Assembly (NCBI GenBank): GCA_016180645.1
Contig: JACPAV010000005.1
Coordinates: 122,917-186,916 of the forward strand
Direction of reading: 5' to 3'
DNA from: Nitrospirota bacterium
GTDB taxonomy: Bacteria; JACPQY01
DNA length: 64,000 bases
Shown here one piece after another: positions 32,079 to 41,368 of this stretch. Every line of letters starts with the position of its first letter. The stretch's first letter is position 1. The position numbers were made by a program, and so were the translations under genes. Under the pieces are notes generated by a model that was not told where the DNA came from, searched no databases, and saw only the letters and a program-made list of their open reading frames with translations.

Positions 32079-33037
32079 CCCCGTCCACCGTTCTCATCGG
32101 AACCCGTGGGAGCACCCTTGCCCTCACCCAAAGCCGTGCGCTGATCGAACGCATTCAGGCGAAGTTCCCTCACATTCGATTTGAACTGAAGGTAATCAAG
32201 ACACAATCGGATCGCATGCCGGACGTCCCCTTGAGCGAATTCGGCGGAAAGGGACTGTTCATCAAGGAAATCGAGGAGGCCCTGCTGCGACACGAGATCG
32301 CCCTCGGCATCCACAGCCTCAAGGACATGACCGCCGAGACCACCGCCGGCCTCGGGATTCTGGGCGTAACCGAACGCGAAGATCCGCGCGACTGCGTGAT
32401 TTCGTACGGACGCCGTCTCTTCCGGGACTTGCCGAAAGGAGCCCGCGTTGGCACATCCAGTTTGAGACGAACCCTGCTGGCCCATGCGCTGAGGCCCGAT
32501 GTGCAATACGTTCCCCTGCGGGGCAACGTGGATACGAGAATTCGCAAGGCCGCATCGGGCGAAGTCGACGCCGTCATCCTCGCCTTTGCTGCTCTGAAGC
32601 GGCTGGGCCGCCAGGATGAAGCCACCGAGTGGTTCGATCCGGAAACCTTCATCCCCGCCGCGGGACAAGGACGGCTGGCCGTGGAGGGACGCGTCGGCGA
32701 TCCCGATGCCCTCGCCTGGGCGAAGGCCGTCGATGATCCTTCAGAACACCTCTGCTGGAAGGCTGAGCAGGCTTTTCTCTTGAGGCTCGAAGGCGGCTGC
32801 AAGATTCCGCTCGGCTCACACGCCATCCTGCGCGACGGCAGGATCTTCTTGCGCGTCGTGAAGGGGACTCAGATCGGCGAGCCTTTGTACCGTGCAGAAG
32901 GGTGGGGTTCGGCGGACGAGCCGGAAGCCCTCGGAATACGGCTGGCCGAAGACGTCCTCCGCCAGGAACCATCGAGGCTAAGCCTCGATGGCGGCTATCG
33001 AGGCTTAGCCTCGATAGCCGGGAAGCCACGTGGCTAG
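32075..33037 (+). CDS. hemC: porphobilinogen deaminase (hydroxymethylbilane synthase)
   Basis: The 320-aa enzyme joins four porphobilinogens into hydroxymethylbilane. The catalytic aspartate is in IHSLKDM, the arginine-rich substrate contacts in GTSSLRR and LRGNVDTRI, and the dipyrromethane-cofactor cysteine is C242 in LEGGCKIPLG. The last ~20 residues (EPSRLSLDGGYRGLASIAG..) are unlike the family and are encoded by two palindromic repeats at 32971-33020, which look inserted at the 3' end. Its end overlaps cobA-hemD by 8 bases. Confidence 0.93.
   Translation: MTPSTVLIGTRGSTLALTQSRALIERIQAKFPHIRFELKVIKTQSDRMPDVPLSEFGGKGLFIKEIEEALLRHEIALGIHSLKDMTAETTAGLGILGVTEREDPRDCVISYGRRLFRDLPKGARVGTSSLRRTLLAHALRPDVQYVPLRGNVDTRIRKAASGEVDAVILAFAALKRLGRQDEATEWFDPETFIPAAGQGRLAVEGRVGDPDALAWAKAVDDPSEHLCWKAEQAFLLRLEGGCKIPLGSHAILRDGRIFLRVVKGTQIGEPLYRAEGWGSADEPEALGIRLAEDVLRQEPSRLSLDGGYRGLASIAGKPRG
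32971..33020. repeat. two palindromes inside the hemC 3' end
   Basis: A 21-base palindrome CATCGAGGCT-A-AGCCTCGATG (32971-32991) is followed by a 27-base palindrome centred on GAGGCTTAGCCTC (32994-33020). They share the core with the stem-loop at 29686-29740. They remain in frame and add a short tail to the HemC protein. Confidence 0.8.
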
Positions 33038-34628
33038 ACCGCCGGCAGGACGCCGCAGCGGTTCCGGAAGCGACCAGGACGGTCGACCCGGCCCGCCCGG
33101 CAAAGTCTACCTCGTCGGCGCCGGACCCGGTGACCCAGGGCTCATTACCCTGAAGGGGATGGAATGCATCCGAAAAGCCGATGTGGTTCTCTACGATGCA
33201 CTCATCCCCCAATCGCTTTTGGCCGGTGCGCCACCCCACGCCAAGCTGGTCTACGTGGGCAAACGATCAGGTCCCGGTCCGCGCGTGCAGGAGAAACGCC
33301 AGCAGACGGCCGAGAACCTGATGATCCGCCACGCGCGTCGGGGAGGGACTGTCGTGAGGCTCAAGGGAGGCGACCCCTTCGTGTTCGGTCGAGGAGGCGA
33401 GGAGGCCGAAACGCTCCGCCGCCATCGGATTCCCGTCGAATTCGTTCCCGGCGTCACCTCGGCAATTGCCGCCCCGGCGGCGGCCGGAATTCCCGTGACA
33501 CACAGGCAGCATGCCTCCTCGGTCCTCTTCCTCACAGGCCATGAGGACGGCGGAAAACCTCTTTCTCACCAACACCTGCGAATGCTCGCCGGGTTCGACG
33601 GTACCCTTGTGCTCCTCATGGCGCTCCGGGCGCTCCCGGATCTGGTCAAAGATTTGATCGAAGCCGGTAAGTCCCCGGACACACCCTCCGCCGCCATTCA
33701 ATGGGGCACGACCCCCATGCAGAAATCGGCATTCGCCCCTCTTGGCCGGCTCCCTGCGGAAGTCAGCCGCATGGGCATTGGCCGCCCTTGTGTCATCGTC
33801 ATCGGTCCCGTCACACGTCTTGCAACCCGTTTGCGGTGGCTGGAGTCCAAGCCGCTCTTCGGAAAAACCATTCTCGTCACCCGCCCCATGGACCAGTCCA
33901 CCGCCCTCATGGCCTCGCTGGAGGACGCGGGAGCCCGTGTCCTCGCCTGCCCCACGATTCGGATTGAACCGCTCGCCATCGGGGCCGCTCTCCGCCAGGC
34001 GTTCCGGTCCCTCGACAAGTACAATTACATCATTTTCACCAGCGCGAATGGCGTGCGCCTTTTCTTCGATCGGCTGGCGAAATCCAAGCGCGACATCCGG
34101 GACCTCCACCGCGCCCATACCGTGGCCATCGGACCGGAAACGGCCAAGGCCCTCCAGTCCACAGGGATCCACACGGATGTGCTTGCCGACGATTTCATCG
34201 CCGAGGGAATCCTGTCCAAGCTCAAGGGACCCCACATCGCCGGGAGCCGCATCCTCATCCCAAGGGCAATCGAAGCACGTGAGGTGCTTCCGGAAACCTT
34301 GCGCCGCAGGGGCGCCCGCGTCGATATCGTTCCCCTCTATCGGGCCATTCCCGAACCGGGTCTTCGGTCGCGCATACGCGGAATCTTCGACACCGAATCC
34401 ATCGACTGCGTCACCTTCACCAGTTCCTCCACGGCGACCCACTTCTTTACGCATGCGCCGCCATCTCTCCTCACCCGCCGTCCGCGATTCCTCGCGGGAT
34501 CGATCGGTCCCATCACAACCCGCACCATCCGCTCGCACTACTCCGGTCCGATCCTCACCGCCTCCGTCCACACCGCCCAGGGGCTTGTCGACGCCCTCAT
34601 TCGGCGGTTTCGGAAACGCCGCCCATGA
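33030..34628 (+). CDS. cobA-hemD: fused uroporphyrinogen-III C-methyltransferase / uroporphyrinogen-III synthase
   Basis: The 532-aa protein has two enzymes in line. Residues ~24-275 are a SUMT methylase: VYLVGAGPGDPGLITLKG, VVRLKGGDPFVFGRGGEE, FVPGVTSAIAAPAAAGIPVTHR. Residues ~285-525 are HemD: ILVTRP, FTSANGVRLFF, VAIGPETAKAL and TFTSSSTATHF. It closes hydroxymethylbilane to uroporphyrinogen III and can methylate it to precorrin-2 for sirohaem or cobalamin. GTG start overlapping hemC. Confidence 0.93.
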   Translation: MARPPAGRRSGSGSDQDGRPGPPGKVYLVGAGPGDPGLITLKGMECIRKADVVLYDALIPQSLLAGAPPHAKLVYVGKRSGPGPRVQEKRQQTAENLMIRHARRGGTVVRLKGGDPFVFGRGGEEAETLRRHRIPVEFVPGVTSAIAAPAAAGIPVTHRQHASSVLFLTGHEDGGKPLSHQHLRMLAGFDGTLVLLMALRALPDLVKDLIEAGKSPDTPSAAIQWGTTPMQKSAFAPLGRLPAEVSRMGIGRPCVIVIGPVTRLATRLRWLESKPLFGKTILVTRPMDQSTALMASLEDAGARVLACPTIRIEPLAIGAALRQAFRSLDKYNYIIFTSANGVRLFFDRLAKSKRDIRDLHRAHTVAIGPETAKALQSTGIHTDVLADDFIAEGILSKLKGPHIAGSRILIPRAIEAREVLPETLRRRGARVDIVPLYRAIPEPGLRSRIRGIFDTESIDCVTFTSSSTATHFFTHAPPSLLTRRPRFLAGSIGPITTRTIRSHYSGPILTASVHTAQGLVDALIRRFRKRRP

Positions 34629-34651
34629 CCCCGCGCCGCTCCTTCTTCCTT

Positions 34652-34686
34652 TCGACTCACGATTTACGATTCACGACTCACGTCTT
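34652..34686. repeat. heptamer array, 5 units
   Basis: TCGACTC, ACGATTT, ACGATTC, ACGACTC, ACGTCTT: five 7-base units between hemD and the HDOD gene, ending 3 bases before its ATG. No separate Shine-Dalgarno is visible. Confidence 0.75.
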
Positions 34687-34689
34687 GAA

Positions 34690-35628
34690 ATGAGCCTCCA
34701 CAAACGCAAACAAGTCCTCCTCACCTTCGATAGTTTCGGCGACCTCCCCACCCTCGCGCATATCGCGTTTCAAGTCATCGCCGTCGTCAGCCAGGATAAC
34801 AGCTCGATGCGCGACGTGGCCCGCCTCGTCATGCAGGATCCGCCTCTCGCGGGCCGTGTCCTCCGCGTGGCCAATTCCGTCTACTATGGGCTTCGACAAC
34901 CCGTCAGTTCCATCTCGCAGGCCCTCGTGGTGCTCGGCCTCAACCGGATCAAGGAAATCGTCTCCGGGATCGCGATTCTAAGCTTATTCCCCACCGTACC
35001 AGGAGAGCCGGTATTCGACCGCGCCCGCTTCTGGAACCACTCCGTAGCCACCGCGTTTGTCTCGCGCTATCTCTCCCAGCTCGGGCGAATCAAGCTCCAG
35101 GGTGAAGAGTTCGCCGCCGGCCTCCTCCATGACTTGGGTCTCATCTTCTTCGACCAGTATTTCCACTACGACATCATCGCGGCCCTCGCCCTCCAGGAAA
35201 AACAGAAGCTTCCCCTTTCCCAGGCGGAAACCCGCATCCTCGGCCTCACCCATCCCGAGGCTGGGGCCATGCTGGCCGAACGGTGGAAACTGCCGGCATC
35301 GCTCGTGGATGCGATCCATTTCCACCATGAGCCTTGGAAAGCGAAAATCGAACCCACCCTGGCCGCCTTGGTCCGGATGGCGGAACTGATGGCCACGGGT
35401 CGCGGCGTCGGATTTGACGAGGCTGAAAAATCCAAGAATCCCCTCGTCGATCCCGCCTGGCAGATCCTCACCCGTCAGCATCCCGTTTTCGCCAAACTGG
35501 ACCAGCGCGAGGTCATCGCCCAGTTGGATGAAGTGCTCCAGAAAGCCCAGGAGTTTGTGCGGCTGGTTCAGACCGTGGCGTCTGAACCGCCTCCCCCCGG
35601 CGATGACCTGCTCACCCTCCCGGCCTGA
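34690..35628 (+). CDS. HDOD domain protein
   Basis: The 312-aa protein matches the HDOD signalling domain: FGDLPTLAHIAFQVIAVV, MQDPPLAGRVLRVANSVYYG, ISQALVVLGLNRIKEIV, LLHDLGLIFFDQY and IHFHHEP. HDOD proteins are catalytically inactive relatives of HD phosphohydrolases that act in c-di-GMP, motility or stress signalling. The ATG comes directly after the heptamer array, so the longer open frame upstream is not the gene. It ends at a strong inverted repeat. Confidence 0.8.
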   Translation: MSLHKRKQVLLTFDSFGDLPTLAHIAFQVIAVVSQDNSSMRDVARLVMQDPPLAGRVLRVANSVYYGLRQPVSSISQALVVLGLNRIKEIVSGIAILSLFPTVPGEPVFDRARFWNHSVATAFVSRYLSQLGRIKLQGEEFAAGLLHDLGLIFFDQYFHYDIIAALALQEKQKLPLSQAETRILGLTHPEAGAMLAERWKLPASLVDAIHFHHEPWKAKIEPTLAALVRMAELMATGRGVGFDEAEKSKNPLVDPAWQILTRQHPVFAKLDQREVIAQLDEVLQKAQEFVRLVQTVASEPPPPGDDLLTLPA

Positions 35629-35706
35629 CCCCACCACCTGCAACAGGCGGCGGAGCGGCCTCCCGATCCCTCGGCTCGCCAGGCGGGCCGATTGCAGGTG
35701 GTGGGG
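35629..35706. terminator. 15-bp inverted repeat between convergent genes
   Basis: CCCCACCACCTGCAA (35629-35643) and its exact complement (35692-35706) enclose a 48-base GC-rich loop. It fills the gap between the HDOD gene and ridA, which converge, and probably ends transcription in both directions. Confidence 0.6.
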
Positions 35707-35716
35707 TGATCCCTCC

Positions 35717-36226
35717 CTAAGCTTCCTTCGCCGCCTCCCCGGGCAGATGTGGCGCACCCGTATCGTAGGTCCGGTATTCGAAAAGGAATTCGATCTCAAC
35801 CGCGGATCCCAAGGGCAACTCGGCCACGCCCACGGAAACCCGCGCGTGCTTTCCCCGGTTGCCCAAAACCTGCACGAGAAGGTCCGACGCGCCGTTCACC
35901 ACCTTCGCGATCTCGGTGAAATCGGGCGCCGACCGGACGTAGCCCGCCACTTTCACCGTTCGCCTGACCTGTTCCAGATTTCCGAACTCTTGCTGAAAAA
36001 TCCCCAATGCGTTCAGAGCGCACAGACGCGCCGCTTTCGTAGCGTCTTCAACGGATACGTCCAGTCCGACGCGCCCCTTGCACGTCAGCTTTCCATCTTC
36101 CATGGGAAGCTGCCCGGAAACAAATACGAATCGGCCCGCCTTCATGGCCGCCACGTAGTTGCCCACCGGCTTCGGCGGGCTCGGGAGAGCAATGCCCGCC
36201 TTTTTCAGGCGCTCTTCGATGGTCAC
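35717..36226 (-). CDS. ridA: RidA/YjgF-family protein
   Basis: The 169-aa protein has the Rid fold signature: FVFVSGQLPMEDG, ALNALGIFQQE and the terminal HARVSVGVAELPLGSAVEIEFL with the substrate-binding arginine. The family hydrolyses reactive enamines/imines from PLP enzymes. The length (over 150 aa) fits the YjgH/RidA-extended subgroup. Its ATG overlaps the mtnA stop (ATGA), and it is near PLP-dependent hemL. Confidence 0.85.
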   Translation of the reverse strand: MTIEERLKKAGIALPSPPKPVGNYVAAMKAGRFVFVSGQLPMEDGKLTCKGRVGLDVSVEDATKAARLCALNALGIFQQEFGNLEQVRRTVKVAGYVRSAPDFTEIAKVVNGASDLLVQVLGNRGKHARVSVGVAELPLGSAVEIEFLFEYRTYDTGAPHLPGEAAKEA

Positions 36227-37296
36227 GCCACCGCCACTCTCCCTCCGGAATCGTCTTTCATCGCCTGGGCGATGCTTTGTACATACGGAGCCTTCAACAC
36301 CCCCCGATCCGTCATAATCGCCGAAATCAAATCATTTGGCGTTACATCAAACGCAGGATTGAAAACCTTCACCTTCCGGGGGGCTATCCGTCGACTCCCC
36401 ACCCACTCCACCTCCCGCCTGGATCGCTCTTCGATTGGAATCTCTCGGCCATCGCGGATCTCTACGTCAAACGTCGTCAACGGCGCCGCGACATAGAATG
36501 GAATTCCCAGGCGTTTTGCGGCGCATGCAACACCGAATGTTCCGATCTTGTTGGCGGTATCCCCGTTCGCCGCGATACGATCCGCTCCCACGATGGCCAG
36601 ATCGATCTTTCGATCCCTCATCACCGAGGCCGCCGCGCCGTCGACGATCAACGTCACCGGAATCCCATGCCTCTCCAACTCCCAGCAGGTCAGTCGCGCT
36701 CCCTGGAAAAGCGGGCGCGTTTCGTCGGCAAAGACTTCCACCTTCTTCCCTCGTCTCGAAGCTTCGATCACCACGCCCAACGCCGTGCCAAAGCTCCCCG
36801 TGGCCAATGGCCCCGTATTGCAATGGGTCAGAATGCGCGCCTCCGTGGGTACCAGATCCGCTCCCGCCAGACCGATCCGCCGGTTGCTTTCCTCCTCAAT
36901 TCCCACAAGACGTTCCGCCTCTTCCAAAATGGCCGCTCGAACTTCGGGCGCGGCCGCGCTCGCCAGCTCGCTCAGTTTCTTCCGCATCGCTTCCATCGCC
37001 CAGAAGAGATTTCTCGCGGTCGGGCGGGTCCGGGCCAGGCGCTCCACGGCCTCCAGGATGGACTTCCGGACGCGCGCCCCATCCCCGCCTTTCGACTTCC
37101 ATGCCGCCAAAGCCACGCCCCACGCACCGGCCACCCCGATCGCAGGCGCGCCACGAACCGCCAACGTTTCGATCGCCCGGGCCACCTGTTCCACGGAATT
37201 GCATTTGAGGATTCGCACCCGATCCGGCAAGGCCCGTTGGTCGAGCAATCTCACCACACCCTTCCTGAATGAAATGATTGGCGGATACCGCTTCAC
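36223..37296 (-). CDS. mtnA: S-methyl-5-thioribose-1-phosphate isomerase
   Basis: The 357-aa enzyme converts methylthioribose-1-phosphate to the ribulose form in methionine salvage. Family motifs: AVRGAPAIGVAGAWG, LTHCNTGPLAT with the catalytic cysteine, and AIVGADRIAANGDTANKIGT with the aspartate. GTG start, 4 bases after hemL. No other salvage genes are in the window. Confidence 0.93.
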   Translation of the reverse strand: MKRYPPIISFRKGVVRLLDQRALPDRVRILKCNSVEQVARAIETLAVRGAPAIGVAGAWGVALAAWKSKGGDGARVRKSILEAVERLARTRPTARNLFWAMEAMRKKLSELASAAAPEVRAAILEEAERLVGIEEESNRRIGLAGADLVPTEARILTHCNTGPLATGSFGTALGVVIEASRRGKKVEVFADETRPLFQGARLTCWELERHGIPVTLIVDGAAASVMRDRKIDLAIVGADRIAANGDTANKIGTFGVACAAKRLGIPFYVAAPLTTFDVEIRDGREIPIEERSRREVEWVGSRRIAPRKVKVFNPAFDVTPNDLISAIMTDRGVLKAPYVQSIAQAMKDDSGGRVAVA

Positions 37297-37300
37297 GAAC

Positions 37301-38599
37301 TTATGCCTTAGCCTCTCCCATGTCTCGGAACGCCTTTTCCCACCTTTTCAGTGCCCCCGCAAGGATCTTCTTTGTGTGGAAGGGAGACACAAAACATGCC
37401 TCAAACGGTGAGGGTGGCACATACAGCCCGTTCGCAAGCGCGGCGTGAAAGAAACGGGAGAACGCCGGTCGATCACACGCCAAGGCGTCCTCATAGCTCA
37501 CCACCGGCCTCGGTGAGAAGAACAGCGTGAACATGCCGCACACCCAGGGAACCTGCACCTCGTATCCATGAGATTCCGCCAGCTTCGCCAGCGCCCCGGC
37601 GAATTTCTGCGTCGTTTTCTCCAGAGCGAGATAAGGCTTTCGCGTGGCAAGCCAGTCCACCGCCGCCGCCCCACACGCCATGGCGGCCCGGTTTCCGGCC
37701 AGCGTGCCCGCTTGGTACACGGGGCCCAGCGGCGCAACACATTCCATGATGTCTTTCCCGCCGCCATAGGCGCCCACCGGAAGCCCCCCCCCCATGATCT
37801 TCCCCAAGCACACCAGATCCGGCCGGATCCCCGACCACTCCACGGCCCCCCCGTGCCGCACGCGAAAGCCCGAGATCACCTCGTCGAAAATCAGAACCGT
37901 CCCGTGCTCAGAGGTCATCCGGCGGATTTCCCGCAGAAAGCCGTCCCGAGGACGTACCAGACCCATGTTGGCCGCGATTGGTTCGACGATCACGGCGGCA
38001 ATTTCTCTCCCTTCCGCCGCAAACAGCCGCCTGAGGGCTTCGACGTCGTTGTACGGCACCACGCGGGTTTCCGCCACGAACGACGCGGGCACTCCGCTCG
38101 AATCTGGAAGCGAAAGGGTCGCCGCTCCGGACCCGGCCTTGGCGAGCAGCCCGTCTGAGTGACCGTGGTAGCACCCGGCAAATTTCACGATCCGACTCCG
38201 ACCGGTAAAACCACGCGCCGCTCGAACCGCCGACATGGTGGCTTCCGTCCCGGAATTCACAAACCGGATAAGCTCCAACATCGGGAAGGCCTTCCGAATG
38301 GACCGCGCGAGATGGATTTCCTCCGGCACGGGAGCGCCGAGCACGGTCCCGCGACGGGCGGCCGCCGTCACCGCCTTCGTCAAAAGCGGATTCGCATGTC
38401 CCAGAAAGACCGCCCCATAGGATTGGACGAAATCGATGTACCGGTTTCCATCGACATCCCACACCCAGGGTCCCCTGCCCCGCTCAATGAAGACGGGATT
38501 TCCGCCCACGGATTTGAACGCACGCACCGGGCTCGACACCCCGCCCACCAGAAGCGCGGAGGCTTCGCGAAAGAGTCGGTCGGACTTCGACGTCTTCAC
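37301..38599 (-). CDS. hemL: glutamate-1-semialdehyde 2,1-aminomutase
   Basis: The 432-aa PLP enzyme makes 5-aminolevulinate from the HemA product. Motifs: GGVSSPVRAFKSVGG at the start, FVNSGTEATMSAVRAARGFTGR, ILIFDEVISGFRV and the PLP lysine in LCLGKIMGGGLPVGAYGG. GTG start, 10 bases after rapZ. With hemA, hemC and hemD on the opposite strand the C5 route to uroporphyrinogen is nearly complete here (hemB is absent). Confidence 0.95.
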   Translation of the reverse strand: MKTSKSDRLFREASALLVGGVSSPVRAFKSVGGNPVFIERGRGPWVWDVDGNRYIDFVQSYGAVFLGHANPLLTKAVTAAARRGTVLGAPVPEEIHLARSIRKAFPMLELIRFVNSGTEATMSAVRAARGFTGRSRIVKFAGCYHGHSDGLLAKAGSGAATLSLPDSSGVPASFVAETRVVPYNDVEALRRLFAAEGREIAAVIVEPIAANMGLVRPRDGFLREIRRMTSEHGTVLIFDEVISGFRVRHGGAVEWSGIRPDLVCLGKIMGGGLPVGAYGGGKDIMECVAPLGPVYQAGTLAGNRAAMACGAAAVDWLATRKPYLALEKTTQKFAGALAKLAESHGYEVQVPWVCGMFTLFFSPRPVVSYEDALACDRPAFSRFFHAALANGLYVPPSPFEACFVSPFHTKKILAGALKRWEKAFRDMGEAKA

Positions 38600-38608
38600 G
38601 ACCGTCGC

Positions 38609-39466
38609 TTACAAGTCCCGATGCATCACCGACACCGGCCAACCCGCCTTTCGCAATCCGGCTGCCATTTCCTCAACGACCGCCACGGAGCGGTGTTTTC
38701 CACCCGTGCATCCAAAAGCGATCGTCAGGTACGATTTTCCCTCTCGCTCATAACGGGGCAGGAGAAAATGGAGGAGACTGCTCGTGCGCTCCAGAAACTC
38801 AGTCCAACCCTGGTCCTGCCGCAGAAATCCCTTCACCTCATCCGTCCGGCCGTCCATGTCTCTCAAACCTTCCTGAAAAAAGGGATTCGAGAGAAATCGC
38901 ACATCGACCACCAGATCGCTGTCTTGCGGAACTCCATTCCTGTAGCCGAAGGACTTGAGATTGACGCGGAGGCGGTCCTTCCCCTTCGGCGCTCCAAACC
39001 GCTGAGTGACAAATTCCCGAAGCTGGTGGACCGTATACTCCGAGGTGTCCAAGACCATATCCGCCAAGTCCCGGAACGCCTTCAACTGCCGCCGTTCGGC
39101 ATCGATGCCCTCTTGGACGCTCCCTTCCGGGGAGAAGGGGTGCTTGCGTCGGGTCTCCGAGAATCGACGGATCAGGGCTTCGTCTCGCGAGTCCAGAAAA
39201 AGGATCTCCAAACGTGGCGCGCGTTCCTTGATCTCCCCAATGGTCTTGTCCAAGCCTGCGAGAAAGCCCCGTTCTCTGCCGTCGATGGTCAACGCGAGCT
39301 TTTCCACCTCCCCCGTCGTCTGCTCAAACAAGTCGATCAGTTTGGGAAGCAGCACGCCGGGGATGTTGTCGACGCAGTAGTAACCGGAGTCTTCCAACGC
39401 CTTGCTCGCCGTGGATTTCCCCGAGCCCGACAGCCCGGTGACGACAACGATCCGGAGATCACTCAC
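38609..39466 (-). CDS. rapZ: RapZ-family nucleotide-binding protein
   Basis: The 285-aa protein has an N-terminal P-loop GLSGSGKST followed by SGYYCVDNIPGVLLP, the LFLDSRDEALIRRFSETRRKHP middle and the C-terminal FGCTGGKHRSVAVVEEMA. The family binds nucleotides or small RNA and controls glucosamine-6-phosphate synthase in enterobacteria. Its place downstream of rpoN-hpf is the conserved arrangement. Confidence 0.93.
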   Translation of the reverse strand: MSDLRIVVVTGLSGSGKSTASKALEDSGYYCVDNIPGVLLPKLIDLFEQTTGEVEKLALTIDGRERGFLAGLDKTIGEIKERAPRLEILFLDSRDEALIRRFSETRRKHPFSPEGSVQEGIDAERRQLKAFRDLADMVLDTSEYTVHQLREFVTQRFGAPKGKDRLRVNLKSFGYRNGVPQDSDLVVDVRFLSNPFFQEGLRDMDGRTDEVKGFLRQDQGWTEFLERTSSLLHFLLPRYEREGKSYLTIAFGCTGGKHRSVAVVEEMAAGLRKAGWPVSVMHRDL

Positions 39467-39490
39467 TCTTCTGGCCGAAGGGATCGCTGT

Positions 39491-39817
39491 TCAGGCGGTC
39501 TCCGCATCTTTCTCCCGATGGTGATCCTGTACCTTTTCCTTGCGCTTCTGGAGCTGAATGCGAATCTTATGAAGGGCCTCCGTCACCGATTCAACGGCTG
39601 AGTGACCCCGGCCGCTGCCTGTGACGTGTCCACCCTTCGACCGAAGGGTGACCGACGCCAGGACTCGGCCGCGCTCTTCGGAAATGGAGGCGTCCAGGTG
39701 AGGCTCCTCATTGCCGCCCCGGGACTTCAAGAGAAACTTCCGGAATCGCTCCAGGTGATCCGTGATGAGGGCTTCCACCGTGGGATCCGGTTCAACCTTG
39801 CGGTAATGAATGTTCAT
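39491..39817 (-). CDS. hpf: ribosome hibernation promoting factor (short form)
   Basis: The 108-aa protein has the HPF/YfiA fold: NIHYRKVEPDPTVEALITDHLERF, then RVLASVTLRSKGGHVTGSG and AVESVTEALHKIRIQLQKRKEK. It binds the decoding centre to make inactive 100S ribosomes. It has no long-form C-terminal domain. It lies between rpoN and rapZ as in many proteobacteria, 76 bases after rpoN. Confidence 0.9.
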   Translation of the reverse strand: MNIHYRKVEPDPTVEALITDHLERFRKFLLKSRGGNEEPHLDASISEERGRVLASVTLRSKGGHVTGSGRGHSAVESVTEALHKIRIQLQKRKEKVQDHHREKDAETA

Positions 39818-39893
39818 CCCCCACCTATCCTTTCAGTGCTTTCGGATGTGAGAGCCGGTTGTCGCCATCTCCGCGGAGGCGGCCACCCATCGA

Positions 39894-41360
39894 CTACCTC
39901 TGCTTTCTCTGGAAGGCCGGCGGGATGCCCGCCTGCTCGCGATACTTGGCCACGGTCCTGCGAGAGATGTTGATTCCCTTTGCGCGCAGGTGTTTGGCGA
40001 TTTCCATGTCCGACAGGGGCCGCCGCTTGTTCTCGTTCTCCAACAATATCATGAAATCGTGCTTGATGGATTCGGTGGAGATACTCGTTCCCTGACGGGT
40101 CACCATCCCCGTCGAGAAGAACTCCTTCAATCGCAGGACGCCCTGCGGGGTTTCCGCATACTTGTTGCTCGTGACCCGGCTGACGGTCGATTCGTGGACA
40201 CCTACCTCACGCGCGATATCCCTCAGGGTCAGGGGCTTCAGAAAGCCCACGCCGTGATCCAGGAAATCCCGTTGAAACTTGACCAACGCGGTGGCGACCT
40301 TGAAGATCGTCTTTTGGCGCTGGTCGATGCTCTTGATCAACCAGAGGGCGGACCGGATCTTGTCTTTCACATACATCTTCTCTTTTTCGCCCAGGTCCCG
40401 ACGTTGCGCGAGCGCGCGGTAGATGGGATTGATGACCACCGTCGGCACGCCCTGATTGTTCAGCCGGATCTCGTAGTCGTTGCCCACTTTCTCGATCGTG
40501 AGGTCCGGCGTCACGTAGGGTGCTTCTTCATTGGAGAAGGACCTCCCCGGCTTGGGATTGAGCCCCTTGATCAGGGTGAGCGCGTTTTGCGCCTCGCGGA
40601 GGGAAATATCGAGGGCCTTCGAGAGTCCCTTCGGATCGTTCTTGGCCACAAAGTCAAGACCTTCGGTGACCGCCCGCACGTACGCGGGACGGTCCACACC
40701 CATCTGACGAATCTGAATCAACAGGCATTCCTTCAGGTCCCTCGCCCCGACGCCGGCAGGATCAAGGGTTTGGATGACTCTCAGGGCCTCCTGCATGACC
40801 CCGGGGTCCATCTGGTTCTGTCCGGCCAAAGACTGGATATCCTCATCCAAGTATCCGTTGTCGTCCAGATTGCCCACGATGATTTCGGCGGCCCGGTACA
40901 CCTCGGCGGATAGTTTGTTCAGTCCGAGCTGCCAAACCAGGTGATCTCTCAGGTTCCCCTCGCGCGAAACGATGTTCTCGTAACTCGGACGATCGGCGGT
41001 CCCCGCGAAATCGGGGATCCGGACGTCGGATTCCCGGGCGACATTTTCCAGATACAGGTCGTCGGAACCTTCCGCCTTGGTCTCCTTCACCGGTGCCTCG
41101 ATCGACTCCGGGTCGAAGGCATCGGAGGGCTTGGTGGTGGTGCCCGCCCCATCGGGCTTCCCGGTTTCCAGGCGCTCTCCTTCGAGCTTGTTTTCCTGGA
41201 TCGTCACTTCTTCCAAGGCCGGATTCGCCTCCAATTCCGCCTTCAAGTATTCCTCGAGATCCAACCTCGGCATCTGGAGGAGCTTGAGAGAAAGCTGGAG
41301 CTGCGGAACCAGGATGAGCTGCTGGCTCAGCCTGAGTTCCTGCTTGATGTCAAGTCCCAT
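39894..41360 (-). CDS. rpoN: RNA polymerase sigma-54 factor
   Basis: The 488-aa protein starts MGLDIKQELRLSQQLILVPQLQLSLKLLQ-type region I, has an acidic region II, and the core-binding and helix-turn-helix regions (VHESTVSRVTSNKYAETPQG). It ends with the RpoN box ISRRTVAKYREQAGIPP. The start at 41360 has AGGAGA four bases upstream; the longer frame is unused. It directs transcription from -24/-12 promoters with enhancer-binding proteins. It follows lptB by 8 bases. Confidence 0.95.
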   Translation of the reverse strand: MGLDIKQELRLSQQLILVPQLQLSLKLLQMPRLDLEEYLKAELEANPALEEVTIQENKLEGERLETGKPDGAGTTTKPSDAFDPESIEAPVKETKAEGSDDLYLENVARESDVRIPDFAGTADRPSYENIVSREGNLRDHLVWQLGLNKLSAEVYRAAEIIVGNLDDNGYLDEDIQSLAGQNQMDPGVMQEALRVIQTLDPAGVGARDLKECLLIQIRQMGVDRPAYVRAVTEGLDFVAKNDPKGLSKALDISLREAQNALTLIKGLNPKPGRSFSNEEAPYVTPDLTIEKVGNDYEIRLNNQGVPTVVINPIYRALAQRRDLGEKEKMYVKDKIRSALWLIKSIDQRQKTIFKVATALVKFQRDFLDHGVGFLKPLTLRDIAREVGVHESTVSRVTSNKYAETPQGVLRLKEFFSTGMVTRQGTSISTESIKHDFMILLENENKRRPLSDMEIAKHLRAKGINISRRTVAKYREQAGIPPAFQRKQR

Positions 41361-41368
41361 GCAGTCTC

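Noticed and set aside
33742..34689. Upstream extension of the HDOD gene
   Set aside because: It overlaps cobA-hemD out of frame; the HDOD domain starts at ATG 34690.
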